In this document: positions 21,901 through 27,779 of the stretch, piece by piece
Layout: each line of letters starts with the position of its first letter
Position numbering within the stretch: position 1 is the first letter of the stretch
NCBI GenBank assembly: GCA_030681795.1
Contig: JAUXRG010000065.1
Coordinates: forward strand, 1 to 43,281
From: Rubrivivax sp.
GTDB lineage: Bacteria > Pseudomonadota > Gammaproteobacteria > Burkholderiales > Burkholderiaceae_C
Direction: 5' to 3'
DNA: 43,281 nt
The notes under the pieces: model-generated
Told to the model about the DNA's origin: nothing
The model's database searches: none
Seen by the model: the letters and a program-made list of their open reading frames with translations, nothing else
Program-made: the position numbers and the translations under genes

Positions 21901-22651
21901 CACGGTGGCCACGGCCGCCGTGGCCGGCTCGCCCTACCGCCTCAACGTCAGCGACGCGCGCGGCGGCACGTTCAACCCGGCCAACTACAGCTTGACCTAC
22001 ACCAGCGGTGCATTGACCGTGACGCCCCGGCCGCTGACCATCGCGGCCAACAGCGTGGTGCGCACGGCCGACGAGGACAACCCGACCAGCTTCGGCTTCA
22101 GCTCCAGCGTGGGCGGCCTGTTCGGCGGCGACAACATCAGCTCGGTGGTGCTGAATGCGCCGGCCGGCAGCACCACCGCGGCCGGTGGCTCGATCTTCGA
22201 ACTGCTGCCCAGCGGGGCGGTGTTCGGCGCCGGACTGGCCTCGAACTACGCCATCAGCTACGACAGCGGCCTGCTCGTGGTGCTGCCCAAGCCGCCGCGG
22301 GTCGACGATGTCGACCCCAACGCCGGCAACACCGGCGAACAGGGCTTCGCGGTGCAGGTCGACCAGGCGGAACTGGAGCGCGCGCTCGACGCGCTGCAGC
22401 GCAGTGCCAGCGTCGTGGCGCAGCCCGGCACCGACAGCGCGCCCGGCATCCCGCTGGCGCTGCGCACGGTGGACGCCACGGCGGCGGAGATCAGCGTGGC
22501 ACTGGCCGGCGACGGCAGCCGCATCACGCTGCCGGCCCTGCTGCGCCTGCCGCTGATCTCTTTCGACCCCAACCTGCGCCGACTGATCTTCGGCGGCCCC
22601 ACCGCCGTGGGCAGCAGCCCCACGCCGCCCGCCACCCCCACCGCGCCTTGA
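9905..22651 (+). CDS. Giant TpsA-type exoprotein / filamentous haemagglutinin-like adhesin with GLUG, YDG and MBG repeats
   Basis: This protein has 4,248 residues. GGAG at 9894-9897, seven bases before the ATG at 9905, supports this start over the ATG at 9851. It has an extended, arginine-rich signal peptide (cleavage near LALA-Q, residue 64). The TPS secretion domain spans about residues 65-330 and contains NPNGVLFAPGSKVDVGGLVA and SNRLGLDWQSFNIGSGATVE. About 28 GLUG-type repeats lie at residues 650-1520, about 26 YDG domains at 1580-3955, and MBG-like domains at 3955-4130. An acidic tail ends in a Pro/Thr-rich stretch. No LPXTG or membrane anchor is seen, so it is probably released or held by TpsB. 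The only cysteines I find are a pair in one irregular YDG repeat. A role in adhesion or biofilm is inferred from family knowledge. Confidence 0.92.
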   Translation: MPTRPAPSPAALLANSPSAKPTPATASRRAAARRRAEQRRRPRVSRLLAWLLAAWLGHAGLALAQVAPGALPTGGQVMVGSGQLQLSPNLLVIQQYSNRLGLDWQSFNIGSGATVEFRQPGASAVALNRVVGHSGSEIYGQLRANGQVFLTNPNGVLFAPGSKVDVGGLVASTLDLSQQDFADGRYVFNAGAVHGSVINQGQLQASAGGYLALFGQRVDNQGDLSVNAGSVVLAAGRAATVSISGSGLISAVVTPGMLQGSVHNSGRITADGGVVTLSAKSAQDIAASLVNNSGIVRANTLVERGGEIWITGDNVSHTGQLSAAAPGGGDAGRVMVLADMQHGTAQVNGTLDASAAGGGNGGFVETSAARVKVGEGTRVTTAAQGARTGTWLIDPNDYTVAASGGNITGATLSANLASSNVEISTFTQGTAGNGDIFVNDAVSWASNTLTLTAERHVNVGADLNITGTGGALVMTPGTAGVYTLATGSKITFSGSQNSLQVAGVNYTLLRSIDEFQTVVNASNTTRSGNYALATDIDATATSTLNGGLGFLPVGTATGFGSSNSFRGRFDGLGHTITGLTINRPTTDNVGLFGTAHDATLRNLNFVGGSIVGRLNVGTLAGYIGSNNPNTAPTTVINVGASTPVSVATGTQTANAGGLIGQFTASNGVISRTSSSGNVTTGANGGNAGGLVGNLTTGSIDNSSASGAVLATATTNSRALGGLVGSFEGTGTLASSSATGDVSNANYAGGLVGFYGSTGGISTVSATGDASGTGYVGGLIGDWASAGAINGAQASGNATGDSYVGGLVGRGYFSGSLSNATATGNVSTQQYGGGLVGLLQQSNLGNARAEGSVTGRAVNSNTVYLGGLVGYYTNSTAGANITNATAIGNVLSEAPYGNVGGLVGQQDNGSVVDSSATGSVTANSTVSSRAVGGLIGSFNGAGTLTRVRAEGAVLGGYYVGGLVGYHTGDGLTSFATAIGDVTGNASGTQHVGGLVGMLTSGGAISDSEASGKVVTQYDGGGLIGYWISSGAITDSRATGAVTGVYGSGSLGGLVGYGNSNGGIVNSSAGGRVQGGSRAGGLVGNLLSTNVTQATASGAVSTYSDGTVYVGGLIGDFSHNSTGVQISSSSGAGNVFADAASSYVGGLVGQFSGGSITTSTATGQVVAQDNVNSSSSQYAGGLVGQFSGQSISDSAATGSVTGRFYAGGLTGYFYGPGGLNNTSATGNVVGSSYVGGLVGYLVYSPVNNGYASGSVTSLNGDYAGGLVGYSYSYYTGTTATINDSAATGNVSGASYGGGLVGYWEDYYGSGNNGVTNSRASGNVSARNSAGGLLGYFSNYNNNGTGGIRNSQASGNVDAPTYAGGLVGQFQSYGGIEDSFATGSVVGTGAGNDQYLGGLVGYHTSYNSTPGAGQILRSYATGSVQLASGLVFGTGTDVYAGGLVGYLDGPSATVVTLADSYATGSVDLTNTSGRLRAGGLVGYTDTSLSRTYATGSVAATGLSASRAIGGLVAQRVSTSVTGTDSYWATDTSGVATSALGTGVTQAALESAATYTGWDLATTGGTGQVWRIYEGLSTPLLRGLLTPLTLSLADINKVYDSNSSLGSAAISVAGTAVANPGRILVSGIAADAGSYALGAGNLYSVQNGYDLTVTGAANLVIARRQLTLDGLAANKVYDGSAAAALAVGAQPGGLVAGEDLNFLPGAGFGLQFDSRNVGTGKTVTLSGSYSIGDGSVGRAANYILPATTTTTANITPATLTAGSFTASNRAYDGSTTVAVSAAAATLTGVVGTDAVSVDLSTVSSGTVASKNAGAAKAVTVSGTLLNGADAGNYTLAGLDTLKVDITPKALTVNGITANDRQYNQGVNASLSTSAVSLSGLVSGDLVQPRLAGLTGQVADKNVGNAKAVTVSGLVLRGEDAGNYAPQAGAVSMNITPYALTLVLGTTSSTNKVYDGNTNASVYFPTRWYGGDDITVNTTSIGYADENVAYNTSGAVTGKTITASGISLSGTDRNNYAPQNTTATATGTISPKPLAVSGVSAVNRVYNGTRDVEVIITGATVDTQAVIQGDDVGVATPGSGAVMGQIANKNVGNAKPVTVPGLALTGGDAGNYSLTSSSGGGVTVNITPKPLTAVYTAQNKVYDGSIYATMNVTSADIVAGDALNFYIDASYCGTQACGYAVFTEAGRQANGSYVTSRHAGADKPVVITYNQLVGTDAGNYTLNNPTGESVATITPKPVTLAYNGVSKVYDGSATASVSLNFGSSGLYGGDTLSSTQTAVYTGTGAKNVGTGKAISVADIVLAGTHAGNYIVGNTTATTTGTVTAKPITVSGITATDRAYDGTTTVAVSAGTVGSAGFVAGDIVAVDLPPGGLSTGTIVNKNIGTNKPVTVTGLTLSGTDATNYSIDAAGSGITVNISALALTPTYAGGTQVYNGGVTASVTPTTAGIASGDVVTFTQNAVFTGASARDVGTNKPVSITNIALGGSGAANYSLASTTASTAGTITPKPVTATYVGSSRVYNGLADVSAAVVGNSLQFVAGDTVGLSQTARFTGDGGAGSNKPVAITGITLTGAQAANYSLINTTASTTATITPRPLGVTGITATDRVYDGTTTVGVNVAGASVDTANVIAGDSVSVTLPPTGISTGTMDNRDAGPRKTVNITGLTITGASAANYALIGATGLTVNIAPLSLTAVYAGVDKVYDGNVDAQVTATSNGMLAVDTGLLGYSIQGLFIGSNGRNVGTDKTVDIVSAFLTGAARDNYTLVNATGSTLADITPRPLTANYSGGTKVYDGTVTAVVTGSLSNRVAGDSVAAAQTAEFTGSGARNVGDNKPIAVSNIALTGADAGNYRLTNPTDTTTGNITRKPITVSGLNNVVATDRVYDGSRQVVVTVPAGVTLVPNSTDILQGDTVTIDVPVSGVTTGTTVTKNVGNGKAVTVDGLELGGTDAGNYSIAGTAGITVNITPRLLTAVYAGVNKVYDGSTAAGATGSSLDILGADSVGITGSGVFTGAGGKDAGFGKPLDVLTATLTGADAGNYSLVNTTGTATADITQRAINPAYTGLGRVYDGSTTAPVLSSTTGFVVGDAVTLSQTAVFTDGRNVGQNKPVQVTGITLVGSDAVNYALTGTQVLTSGNVTPKPLRIEGLTGVSAADRVYDGSTLVQVTVSSTGPIAPNPADVVGSDDVSVTAPPSGTTTGTMADKHVGTAKPVAVAGLALGGADAANYSITATSGVTVTISPKAVTAVYSAGSRVYDGSTVAAITGGSADLVLGDSVAIGATGSFTGSGARNVGTDKPVAVVAGVLTGADAANYSLLNTTGSTTGSITPKSVTAAYFGGSRIYDGSTAAPVTGTATGFITGDAVALAQTAVFSGSGARNVGDDKPVEISAITLSGSDAGNYTLLTGTASTTASIAPRPLRIEGLTGVVAADRVYDGTTGVAIAIQGTGTIAPNLADVVPGDSVGVVAPPPGTGAGTMADKHVGSNKPVTVNGLTLSGSDAGNYVVAAATGVTVNIAPLALTAVYTGQSRVYDGSAAALLVGTSADLIGGDLVTITGSGLFTGADAKNAGLGKAIAVTGGALSGADALNYSLLNPTGSTTADITPRLLTPAYAGGTRVYDGTTDAPVTLATSGLVAGDDLRFTQSAVFNGGGARNVGVDKPVAVFGITLQGTDAVNYALTSTAASTTATITPRPLNVSGLSGLQAVDRVYDGTRDVQITGSALVGTASGDVIGGDDVTITLPGGSISAGTMVDKAAGTGKAVAVAGLSLGGADAANYQITGVAGLTVNIAPRSVVLLGLAAVNRVYDGSTQVAVDSSGGSVSGVLAGDDLQLLASGVTGSMADKHVGSGKVVNVTGLSLAGADVANYTVDNGGGLRVDITPRTLVASVTAADKVYDGSNSAAVTFGDDRIAGDALALASRSATFASKDAGAAQAVNVGGLTLAGSDAGNYVLLANALGTTASIQPAPLTVSANTLSKVYGESVNLSGAEFTTLGLVAGETLGFVTLASDGTVATAAVAGSPYRLNVSDARGGTFNPANYSLTYTSGALTVTPRPLTIAANSVVRTADEDNPTSFGFSSSVGGLFGGDNISSVVLNAPAGSTTAAGGSIFELLPSGAVFGAGLASNYAISYDSGLLVVLPKPPRVDDVDPNAGNTGEQGFAVQVDQAELERALDALQRSASVVAQPGTDSAPGIPLALRTVDATAAEISVALAGDGSRITLPALLRLPLISFDPNLRRLIFGGPTAVGSSPTPPATPTAP
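11860..14470 (+). repeat. GLUG repeat array inside the giant exoprotein (about 28 units)
   Basis: About 28 copies of the motif [YNRA]-x-GGL[VI]G occur, each followed by a variable strand and then S-x-A-[ST]-G-x-V. Units are about 25-40 residues long. GLUG repeats are known from bacterial surface proteins and are expected to form beta-solenoid rungs. Spacing varies more than in the YDG array, and no unit appears to be a recent exact copy. Confidence 0.85.
14640..21780 (+). repeat. YDG-domain array (about 26 units) with a three-unit super-repeat
   Basis: About 26 units of 75-95 residues start at [KR]VYDG[ST] and end in DAxNY-[ST]-[IL] followed by NITP-[KR]-[PA]. From unit 6 to unit 24 three subtypes alternate in fixed order. 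Type C has the segment VSGL or EGLTG before DRVYDG and ends in GVTVNI. Type A begins AVYAG and contains GSGxFTG. Type B begins PAYAGG and contains QTAVFTG. The type-C motif lies at 16022, 16901, 17705, 18527, 19346, 20171 and 20996. This gives periods of 879, 804, 822, 819, 825 and 825 bases, all multiples of three. Confidence 0.85.
21780..22290 (+). repeat. MBG-like domains after the YDG array
   Basis: Two units of a different type follow the last YDG repeat. The first has SKVYGESVNLSG and ends ANYSLTYTSGALTVTPRPLT. The second is divergent, with RTADEDNPTSFGF and ends NYAISYDSGLLVVLPK. This resembles the mucin-binding-type (MBG) beta-grasp repeats often found at the ends of such adhesins. 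Binding of mucin is not implied. Confidence 0.6.
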
Positions 22652-22683
22652 GCGCCGGCCCCGTTTCCTGAAGCACCGCACCG

Positions 22684-24051
22684 ATGACGCAACACACCCT
22701 CAGCGCCACCCCCGGCGGCCGGCCGCACTCGCGGCGGCCCCGCCGAGCCCTGGCCGCCGCCGCCCTCAGCCTGGCCGCGCTGGCCTGCAGCGCAGCGCAG
22801 GCCGCGCCGCTGGACGACCTGCGCCGCCAGGTCGAGGCCAGCCAGTTCGACCAGGCCTGGGCCACGGCGCAGGCCAACCCGCAGCTGCTGGGCGACGTGC
22901 ACTTCGACTTCCTCTACGGCGTGGCCGCCATCAACGTCGGGCGCATTCCCGACGGCCTGCTGGCGCTGGAACGCCACCTGGCGGCCGTGCCGGCGAACGA
23001 CCGCGCACGCCTGGAACTGGCGCGCGGCTACTTCCTGCTCGGCGAATACACACGGGCACGGGCCGAGTTCGAGTTCGTGCTGCGCTACAACCCTCCCGCC
23101 AGCGTGCGCAGCAACATCAACGGCTTCCTGCAGGCCATGCAGGTGCGTGAATCGGCCGATCGCCGTGCCACCGCGCGCCTGTACGTCGAAGGCGGTCTGG
23201 GGCACGACACCAACGTCAACGGCGGCACTTTCCGCGACGAACTGCAGCTCGTGTTCGGCAACGTCAGCCTCGTCGGCAGCCCGTCGCGCCAAGTGCCCGA
23301 CAGCTACGCCCAGGCCGCCGTGGGCGGCCAGCAGCTGCTGCGCGTGACCAACCGCCTGTCGGTCTTTGCCGGTGCCGACCTCGACCACCGCGCCAATTTC
23401 GACGAAACCACCTACGACCTCACCAGCCTCGGCGGCTACGTCGGGCTGACCCAGCTGGGTGCCGGTGCGCTGTGGCGGCTGACGCTGGGCAGCACGCGGC
23501 TGATGGTGGGCGGCAACCGCTACCGCGATACGCTGCAGCTTTCGGCCGAGGCCAACGTCACGCTGTCGCCCGAACTGTCCTTCATGGGCTTCACGCAGTA
23601 CGCCGAGCAGCGCCACGCCGAGGCCGACGAGGTGCGCGACGCCCGCGCCGCCACCGTGGGCGGCATGTTCACGCAGGCCTTCAACGACCTGCCCGGCACG
23701 CCGACGCTGGGCCTGCGCCTGAGCTGGACGCAGGAAGAGAACCTGCGCCTGCGCAGCGACCTCGACCGCGACATGCCACTGGCACGCGTCTTTGCTTCGG
23801 TGACACCGCTGCCCGCGCTGCGCCTGGCCGCCGGTCTGACGGCATGGCGGCAGAAGTACGGCAACGTCGACATCGGCTTCGGCACCGTGCGCCGCGACAC
23901 CGCGCTCAGCGCCGACATGACGGCCAACTACGCGCTCGACGAACGCTGGTCGCTGCGCGGCGACCTGGTGTGGTCGCGCAACAAGTCGAACCAGGATCTC
24001 TACGACAGCAGCCGCAAGGCCGCGTCGCTGAAGCTCCGCTACCAGTACTGA
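22684..24051 (+). CDS. TPR plus outer-membrane beta-barrel protein, Slam-like (DUF560-type)
   Basis: The 455-residue protein has a signal peptide (cleavage after AQA, residue 40) and a periplasmic TPR-like region at about 45-150 (ELARGYFLLGEYTRARAEFE). A barrel region of about 295 residues starts at TARLYVEGGLGHDTNVNGGT and ends in the terminal strand KAASLKLRYQY, with a C-terminal aromatic as usual for outer-membrane proteins. Length and layout match surface lipoprotein assembly modulators (Slam). These move surface proteins across the outer membrane, and their barrels often begin with a DTN-containing strand. It lies 32 bp after the giant exoprotein and 9 bp before the FecR gene. The family match was recognised by eye, so another TPR-barrel family is possible. 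Confidence 0.7.
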   Translation: MTQHTLSATPGGRPHSRRPRRALAAAALSLAALACSAAQAAPLDDLRRQVEASQFDQAWATAQANPQLLGDVHFDFLYGVAAINVGRIPDGLLALERHLAAVPANDRARLELARGYFLLGEYTRARAEFEFVLRYNPPASVRSNINGFLQAMQVRESADRRATARLYVEGGLGHDTNVNGGTFRDELQLVFGNVSLVGSPSRQVPDSYAQAAVGGQQLLRVTNRLSVFAGADLDHRANFDETTYDLTSLGGYVGLTQLGAGALWRLTLGSTRLMVGGNRYRDTLQLSAEANVTLSPELSFMGFTQYAEQRHAEADEVRDARAATVGGMFTQAFNDLPGTPTLGLRLSWTQEENLRLRSDLDRDMPLARVFASVTPLPALRLAAGLTAWRQKYGNVDIGFGTVRRDTALSADMTANYALDERWSLRGDLVWSRNKSNQDLYDSSRKAASLKLRYQY

Positions 24052-24060
24052 GGAAGCCCC

Positions 24061-25248
24061 ATGCCGACTGTCTTCCTATCGACCTCCCCCGTGTTGCGCG
24101 CCCTGCCGCTGGCCCTGGCGCTGACGGCGGCGTTCGCCCCGGCCGCCCGGGCCCAGGCCGTCGAGGCGCGCATCGTGCAGCTGCAGGGCGACGTGCGTGT
24201 CAACGGCACCCCGGCACAGCCCGGCCCGGTGCCCCAGGGCGCCACAGTGCTGACCGGCATCGACGGCCGCGTGCAGCTGCGCACCGCCGCCGGTGCCGTG
24301 CTGGCCCTGCCCGCCGGCAGCGAACTGCGCCTGGGCGACAGCGCCAACAGCGTGGCGCTGGCCGCCGGTGGCATGCGCCTGAACACGGCCAACGCCGAAT
24401 GGCGCGTGAGCCTGCCCGACCGCAGCATCCGCACCAACGGCTTCCTCAAGCTGCAGGCCTGCGGCGCCGGCTGCGCACTGCCGCCGGGCCTGTACGGCCG
24501 CATCGCACAGGGCGAGGCGGTGCTCGAATACCAGGGCGGCCGCTCGGTGCTGCGCGCACGCAGCTTCCGATGGGTCAATGCGAGCACGCGCCCCGAGGTG
24601 CTGCCCGCGCCGCCGGCCCTGCTCGACGACCTGGGCAACCAGGCCGACGCCACACGCGTGCGCACCGAGGTGGCCGCCACTTTGAAGGCCGGCATCGACG
24701 CCTTCGCTGCCAACCGCGACGCCGAGGCCACGCAGGCCTTCGAACGTGTGCGCACGCTGGCCCCGGGCGAAACGCTGGTGCCCTACTACCTGGGCCTGAT
24801 TGCGCTGAAACGCGAGGACAACGCCGCCGCGCTGAACCTGCTGCAGCAGTACACCCGCGAAGACCCCGAAGGCGCCGCCGCGCGCGACGTGCCCAAGACC
24901 ATGACGCTGCTGTCGTCGTCGCAACTGCAGCAGGAAGTGGCCGCCGCGGTGGCCCGCGAGGCCGAAGTGGTGAGCACGCCGCCCGAGCCCGGCAGCATCG
25001 CCGTGCAGGCCTTCGTCAACAAGGGCAACGAGGCCTACCGCGCGATGGCCAAGGGCCTGGCCGCGATGGTCATCGCCGACCTCAGCAAGGTGCCGGGCCT
25101 GAAGGTGCTGGAACGCGAGAAGGTGCAATTGCTCGTCAACGAGGCCAAGCTGGGCGACAGCGGGCTGGCCGACACCGCGTCGGCCGTGCGCTCGGGCCGC
25201 CTGATGCGGGCCGAGAAGGTCGTGGTCGGCAACTTCGAGGTGCAGTGA
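24061..25248 (+). CDS. FecR-domain periplasmic protein with TPR region and the N-terminal half of a CsgG-like domain
   Basis: The 395-residue protein is preceded by AGGAAG (near 24053), a good ribosome binding site. It has a signal peptide (cleavage near ARA-Q, residue 31). A FecR-type beta domain lies at about 35-110 (IVQLQGDVRVNG, QGATVLTGIDGRVQLRTAAG). Residues 195-285 are TPR-like (AFERVRTLAPGETLVPYYLG). From about residue 312 it reads as the front half of a CsgG-like domain (SIAVQAFVNKGNEAYRAMAK, GLKVLEREKVQLLVNEAKLG, RAEKVVVGNFEVQ) and stops abruptly. The remaining strands are found at the start of the next gene. It lacks an anchor, so it is not a classical membrane FecR signal transducer. 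Confidence 0.8.
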   Translation: MPTVFLSTSPVLRALPLALALTAAFAPAARAQAVEARIVQLQGDVRVNGTPAQPGPVPQGATVLTGIDGRVQLRTAAGAVLALPAGSELRLGDSANSVALAAGGMRLNTANAEWRVSLPDRSIRTNGFLKLQACGAGCALPPGLYGRIAQGEAVLEYQGGRSVLRARSFRWVNASTRPEVLPAPPALLDDLGNQADATRVRTEVAATLKAGIDAFAANRDAEATQAFERVRTLAPGETLVPYYLGLIALKREDNAAALNLLQQYTREDPEGAAARDVPKTMTLLSSSQLQQEVAAAVAREAEVVSTPPEPGSIAVQAFVNKGNEAYRAMAKGLAAMVIADLSKVPGLKVLEREKVQLLVNEAKLGDSGLADTASAVRSGRLMRAEKVVVGNFEVQ

Positions 25249-26579
25249 TGAACCTTCGCCTTTCCTTCCTTTCCGCGCTGCTGCTGACGGCTGCCGGCGC
25301 CGCCGCCGCGCAGGGCTTTGCGCTCGAAGGCGCGGTCATCGACAGCCGCACCTCGCGCAGCCTGGGCGTCATCAACGAACGCGGCGACATCAACGCGCTG
25401 TTCCGCGCGCAGAAGGCCATGACCTTCGGCATCCTGCGTTCGGCCGGCATTTCGCTGGAACAGCTGCCGCCGGAAGTGCGCTCGCGCATCGAGCGTTTTG
25501 CCACCACCAACCTCGACGCCTTCCGCGCCTTCAGCGAAGGGCTGGACCTGAAGGACCAGGGCAAGTTCGTCGAGGCCAAGGTGCAGTTTGCGCGCGCCGC
25601 CGAGCTCGACCCCGGCTTTGCGCTCGCCGCCGAACAGCAGCAGGCCATGCCCGACGTGAACTTGGGCAGCGGCGTGCAGGCCCGCGCCGTGGTGCTGGCC
25701 GCCGCGGGCGCCGCGGTCGACCGCGGCAAGGCCAGCTACACCGTCGACACGGCACGCGCGGTGGCCGCGCTGGCGGCCGGGCAGTCCGTCATCGCCGTCA
25801 CCCTGCCCAACGCAGGCGACAGCAGCAGCACCAACAGCTACACCACCACGCCGCCGGGTTCGGGCACGCAGTTCGTGCCCAACATCGTGGCCGGGCTGGG
25901 CTACACGGTGACGCTGCCCTCGGGCACCACGGCCAGCGTGGCCAACGCCGCCGAGTGGAAGTCGGACGCCTTCCGGCTGAGTGGCGAGGTGCTCGACGGC
26001 CTGGGCAATGCCGCCATCGGCTTCCAGGCGCAACGTGGCAATGCCACTGCCGTGCCCGGCGGCAGCACCGTGCTGGCCGACGGCAGCATCGCCTACTGGG
26101 GCGCCTGGCTGTCGACGCCGGCGGCCAGCGCCAGCGTCAGCGTGTCGGGCCAGACGGTCACCGCGCCGCAGCTGGGCGCGGTCGACTACGCCTACGCCGA
26201 TGCCACCCGCACGATGCCGACCACCGGCACCGCGGTGTTTTCGCCCAGCGGCGGTTCGCTGGGCCAGGCCAGCGGCACGGTAGCGGTGAACTTCGTCACC
26301 CGCGGCGTGGCGCTGCAGAACCTGGGTTTCAACATCGGCGGGCTGAACTTCTCGGGCCTGAACGGCAGCGCCACCTACGACGCGCGCATCGCCTCGGGCA
26401 CCTTCGGCGGCAATTACAGCAGCGGCAGCTGCACCGGCTGCAGCGCCTTCACGCCGCAGAGCAGCAGCTTCGGCGGCAGCTTCGTCGGCCGCAACGCCGA
26501 CGGGCTGGTGTTCTCGACCTTCCTGCTCACCGGCGGTGGCGGCTCGGCCGCCGGCGTGCACGTCTTCAAGCAGCCTTGA
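25248..26579 (+). CDS. Secreted protein: C-terminal half of a CsgG-like domain, TPR-like helix pair, and a possible TbpB-like barrel
   Basis: The 443-residue protein starts at ATG 25248, overlapping the previous stop (TGATG). It has its own signal peptide (SFLSALLLTAAGAAAA, cleavage near 21). Residues 22-125 (GFALEGAVIDSRTSRSLGVI, LFRAQKAMTFGILRSAG, FRAFSEGLDLKDQGKFVEAK) continue the CsgG fold that the FecR gene leaves unfinished. Residues 320-443 are glycine- and serine-rich beta sequence with GTFGGNYSSG, SSFGGSFVGRNADGLVF and two cysteines in SCTGCSAF. They recall the C-terminal barrel of TbpB-like, Slam-exported surface proteins. No lipobox is present. A long open frame begins at 23472, but its upstream part is a shadow of other genes. 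The 3' end overlaps the convergent metC-like gene by 14 bp. Confidence 0.75.
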   Translation: MNLRLSFLSALLLTAAGAAAAQGFALEGAVIDSRTSRSLGVINERGDINALFRAQKAMTFGILRSAGISLEQLPPEVRSRIERFATTNLDAFRAFSEGLDLKDQGKFVEAKVQFARAAELDPGFALAAEQQQAMPDVNLGSGVQARAVVLAAAGAAVDRGKASYTVDTARAVAALAAGQSVIAVTLPNAGDSSSTNSYTTTPPGSGTQFVPNIVAGLGYTVTLPSGTTASVANAAEWKSDAFRLSGEVLDGLGNAAIGFQAQRGNATAVPGGSTVLADGSIAYWGAWLSTPAASASVSVSGQTVTAPQLGAVDYAYADATRTMPTTGTAVFSPSGGSLGQASGTVAVNFVTRGVALQNLGFNIGGLNFSGLNGSATYDARIASGTFGGNYSSGSCTGCSAFTPQSSSFGGSFVGRNADGLVFSTFLLTGGGGSAAGVHVFKQP

Positions 26580-27765
26580 AAGCGCGCTCCAGGGCTTGCG
26601 CCAGGTCGGCCTGCAGGTCGGGCACGGCCTCGAAGCCCAGCGAGAAGCGCACCAGGTGGCCCCGCAGGTGCTCGCGCTGGCGGGCGCCAGGGCCGCGCAT
26701 CTCGGCCAGGTCGTAGGGCACGACCAGGCTCACCGGGCCGGCCCACGAATAGCCGATGCGGAACAGCCGCAGCGCGTCGACGAAGGCGTCGACCTGGGCG
26801 TCGCTGTAGCGCGCGTCCAGCATCACCGAGAACAGGCCCGCAGCCGCCGTGCAGGTGGCACGCCAATGGGCGTGGCCCGGCGCGCCTTCCAGCGCCGGGT
26901 GCAGCACGCGGGTGATCTCGGGCCGCGTCGCCAGCCACTGCGCCAGCGCGCGCGCCGCCTGATCCTGCGCCGCATAACGCAGCGAGATCGTGGCCAGCGA
27001 GCGCAGCACCAGTTCGGCGTCGTTGCCTGAAACGCCAAGGCCCAGGCGCATGTGGGTGAGCTTGATGCGTTCGTGCAGCGCGGCGTCGCGCGTGACGACC
27101 GAGCCCATCAGCACGTCACCGCCGCCACTGGGGAACTTGGTCAGCGCCTGCATCACGATGTCGACACCGCTGTCGAAGGCGCGGAAGGCGATGCCGGCGC
27201 CCCAGGTGTTGTCCAGCGCCGTGGCCACACCACGCGCCTTCGCCGCGGCGACCAGCCCGTGCAGGTCGGGGAACTCCATGGTCACCGAGCCGGGCGCTTC
27301 CAGCCACACCAGGCGCGTGGCCGGTCCGATCATCGCCGCCAGGCCGGCGACGTCCATCGGGTCGTAGAGCCGGTGCGTGATACCCCAACGCGCCAGTTCG
27401 CCGCGCGCCAGCGCGATGCCAGGGCCGTAGGCGTTTTCGGGCAGCAGCACCTCGTCGCCCTGCGACAGCAGCGCCTGGTCCACCAGCGCCACCGCGGCCA
27501 GGCCGCTGGGGGCCAGAGCACAGAAGTTGCCGCCTTCCAGCGTGGCGATGCGCTCCTCGAGCAGGAAGGTCGTCGGCGTGCCATGCAGGCCGTAGGTGTA
27601 TCCCGTCTTCTCGCGCCAGTCGCGAGCACGCAGCGCGGCCACGTCCTTGAAGAGAATGGTCGAGGCCTTGTGCACCGCCGGCTGCGGCGCTTCGAAACCG
27701 GCGGGCGGCTGGTAGGCGTGGTGGATGAGTTCGGTGGTGATGTCGCGGGCCATGGTGCGGGTCAT
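26566..27765 (-). CDS. metC: Cystathionine beta-lyase / Cys-Met metabolism PLP enzyme
   Basis: The 399-residue protein starts at MTRTMARDITTELIHHAYQP; a start at Met5 (27753) is equally possible. It has the fold-type I PLP signatures of the Cys/Met family: GLHGTPTTFLLEERIATLEG, the cofactor aspartate in ATALDNTWGAGIAF, and the PLP lysine in QALTKFPSGGGDVLMG (about residue 210). The family cleaves cystathionine to homocysteine, or acts as gamma-synthase or gamma-lyase. MetC is favoured by the LTKFPSGGGDVLMG form. It lies 14 bp after rimO on the same strand. An open frame extends upstream to 28473 but is a shadow of rimO. Confidence 0.85.
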   Translation of the reverse strand: MTRTMARDITTELIHHAYQPPAGFEAPQPAVHKASTILFKDVAALRARDWREKTGYTYGLHGTPTTFLLEERIATLEGGNFCALAPSGLAAVALVDQALLSQGDEVLLPENAYGPGIALARGELARWGITHRLYDPMDVAGLAAMIGPATRLVWLEAPGSVTMEFPDLHGLVAAAKARGVATALDNTWGAGIAFRAFDSGVDIVMQALTKFPSGGGDVLMGSVVTRDAALHERIKLTHMRLGLGVSGNDAELVLRSLATISLRYAAQDQAARALAQWLATRPEITRVLHPALEGAPGHAHWRATCTAAAGLFSVMLDARYSDAQVDAFVDALRLFRIGYSWAGPVSLVVPYDLAEMRGPGARQREHLRGHLVRFSLGFEAVPDLQADLAQALERAFKAA

Positions 27766-27779
27766 GTCGGTAAGGCGGT

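Noticed and set aside
23472..25247. N-terminal extension of the last operon gene (1,035-codon open frame)
   Set aside because: This part is out of frame with the Slam-like and FecR genes that clearly occupy the region, and the signal peptide at 25248 marks the true start.
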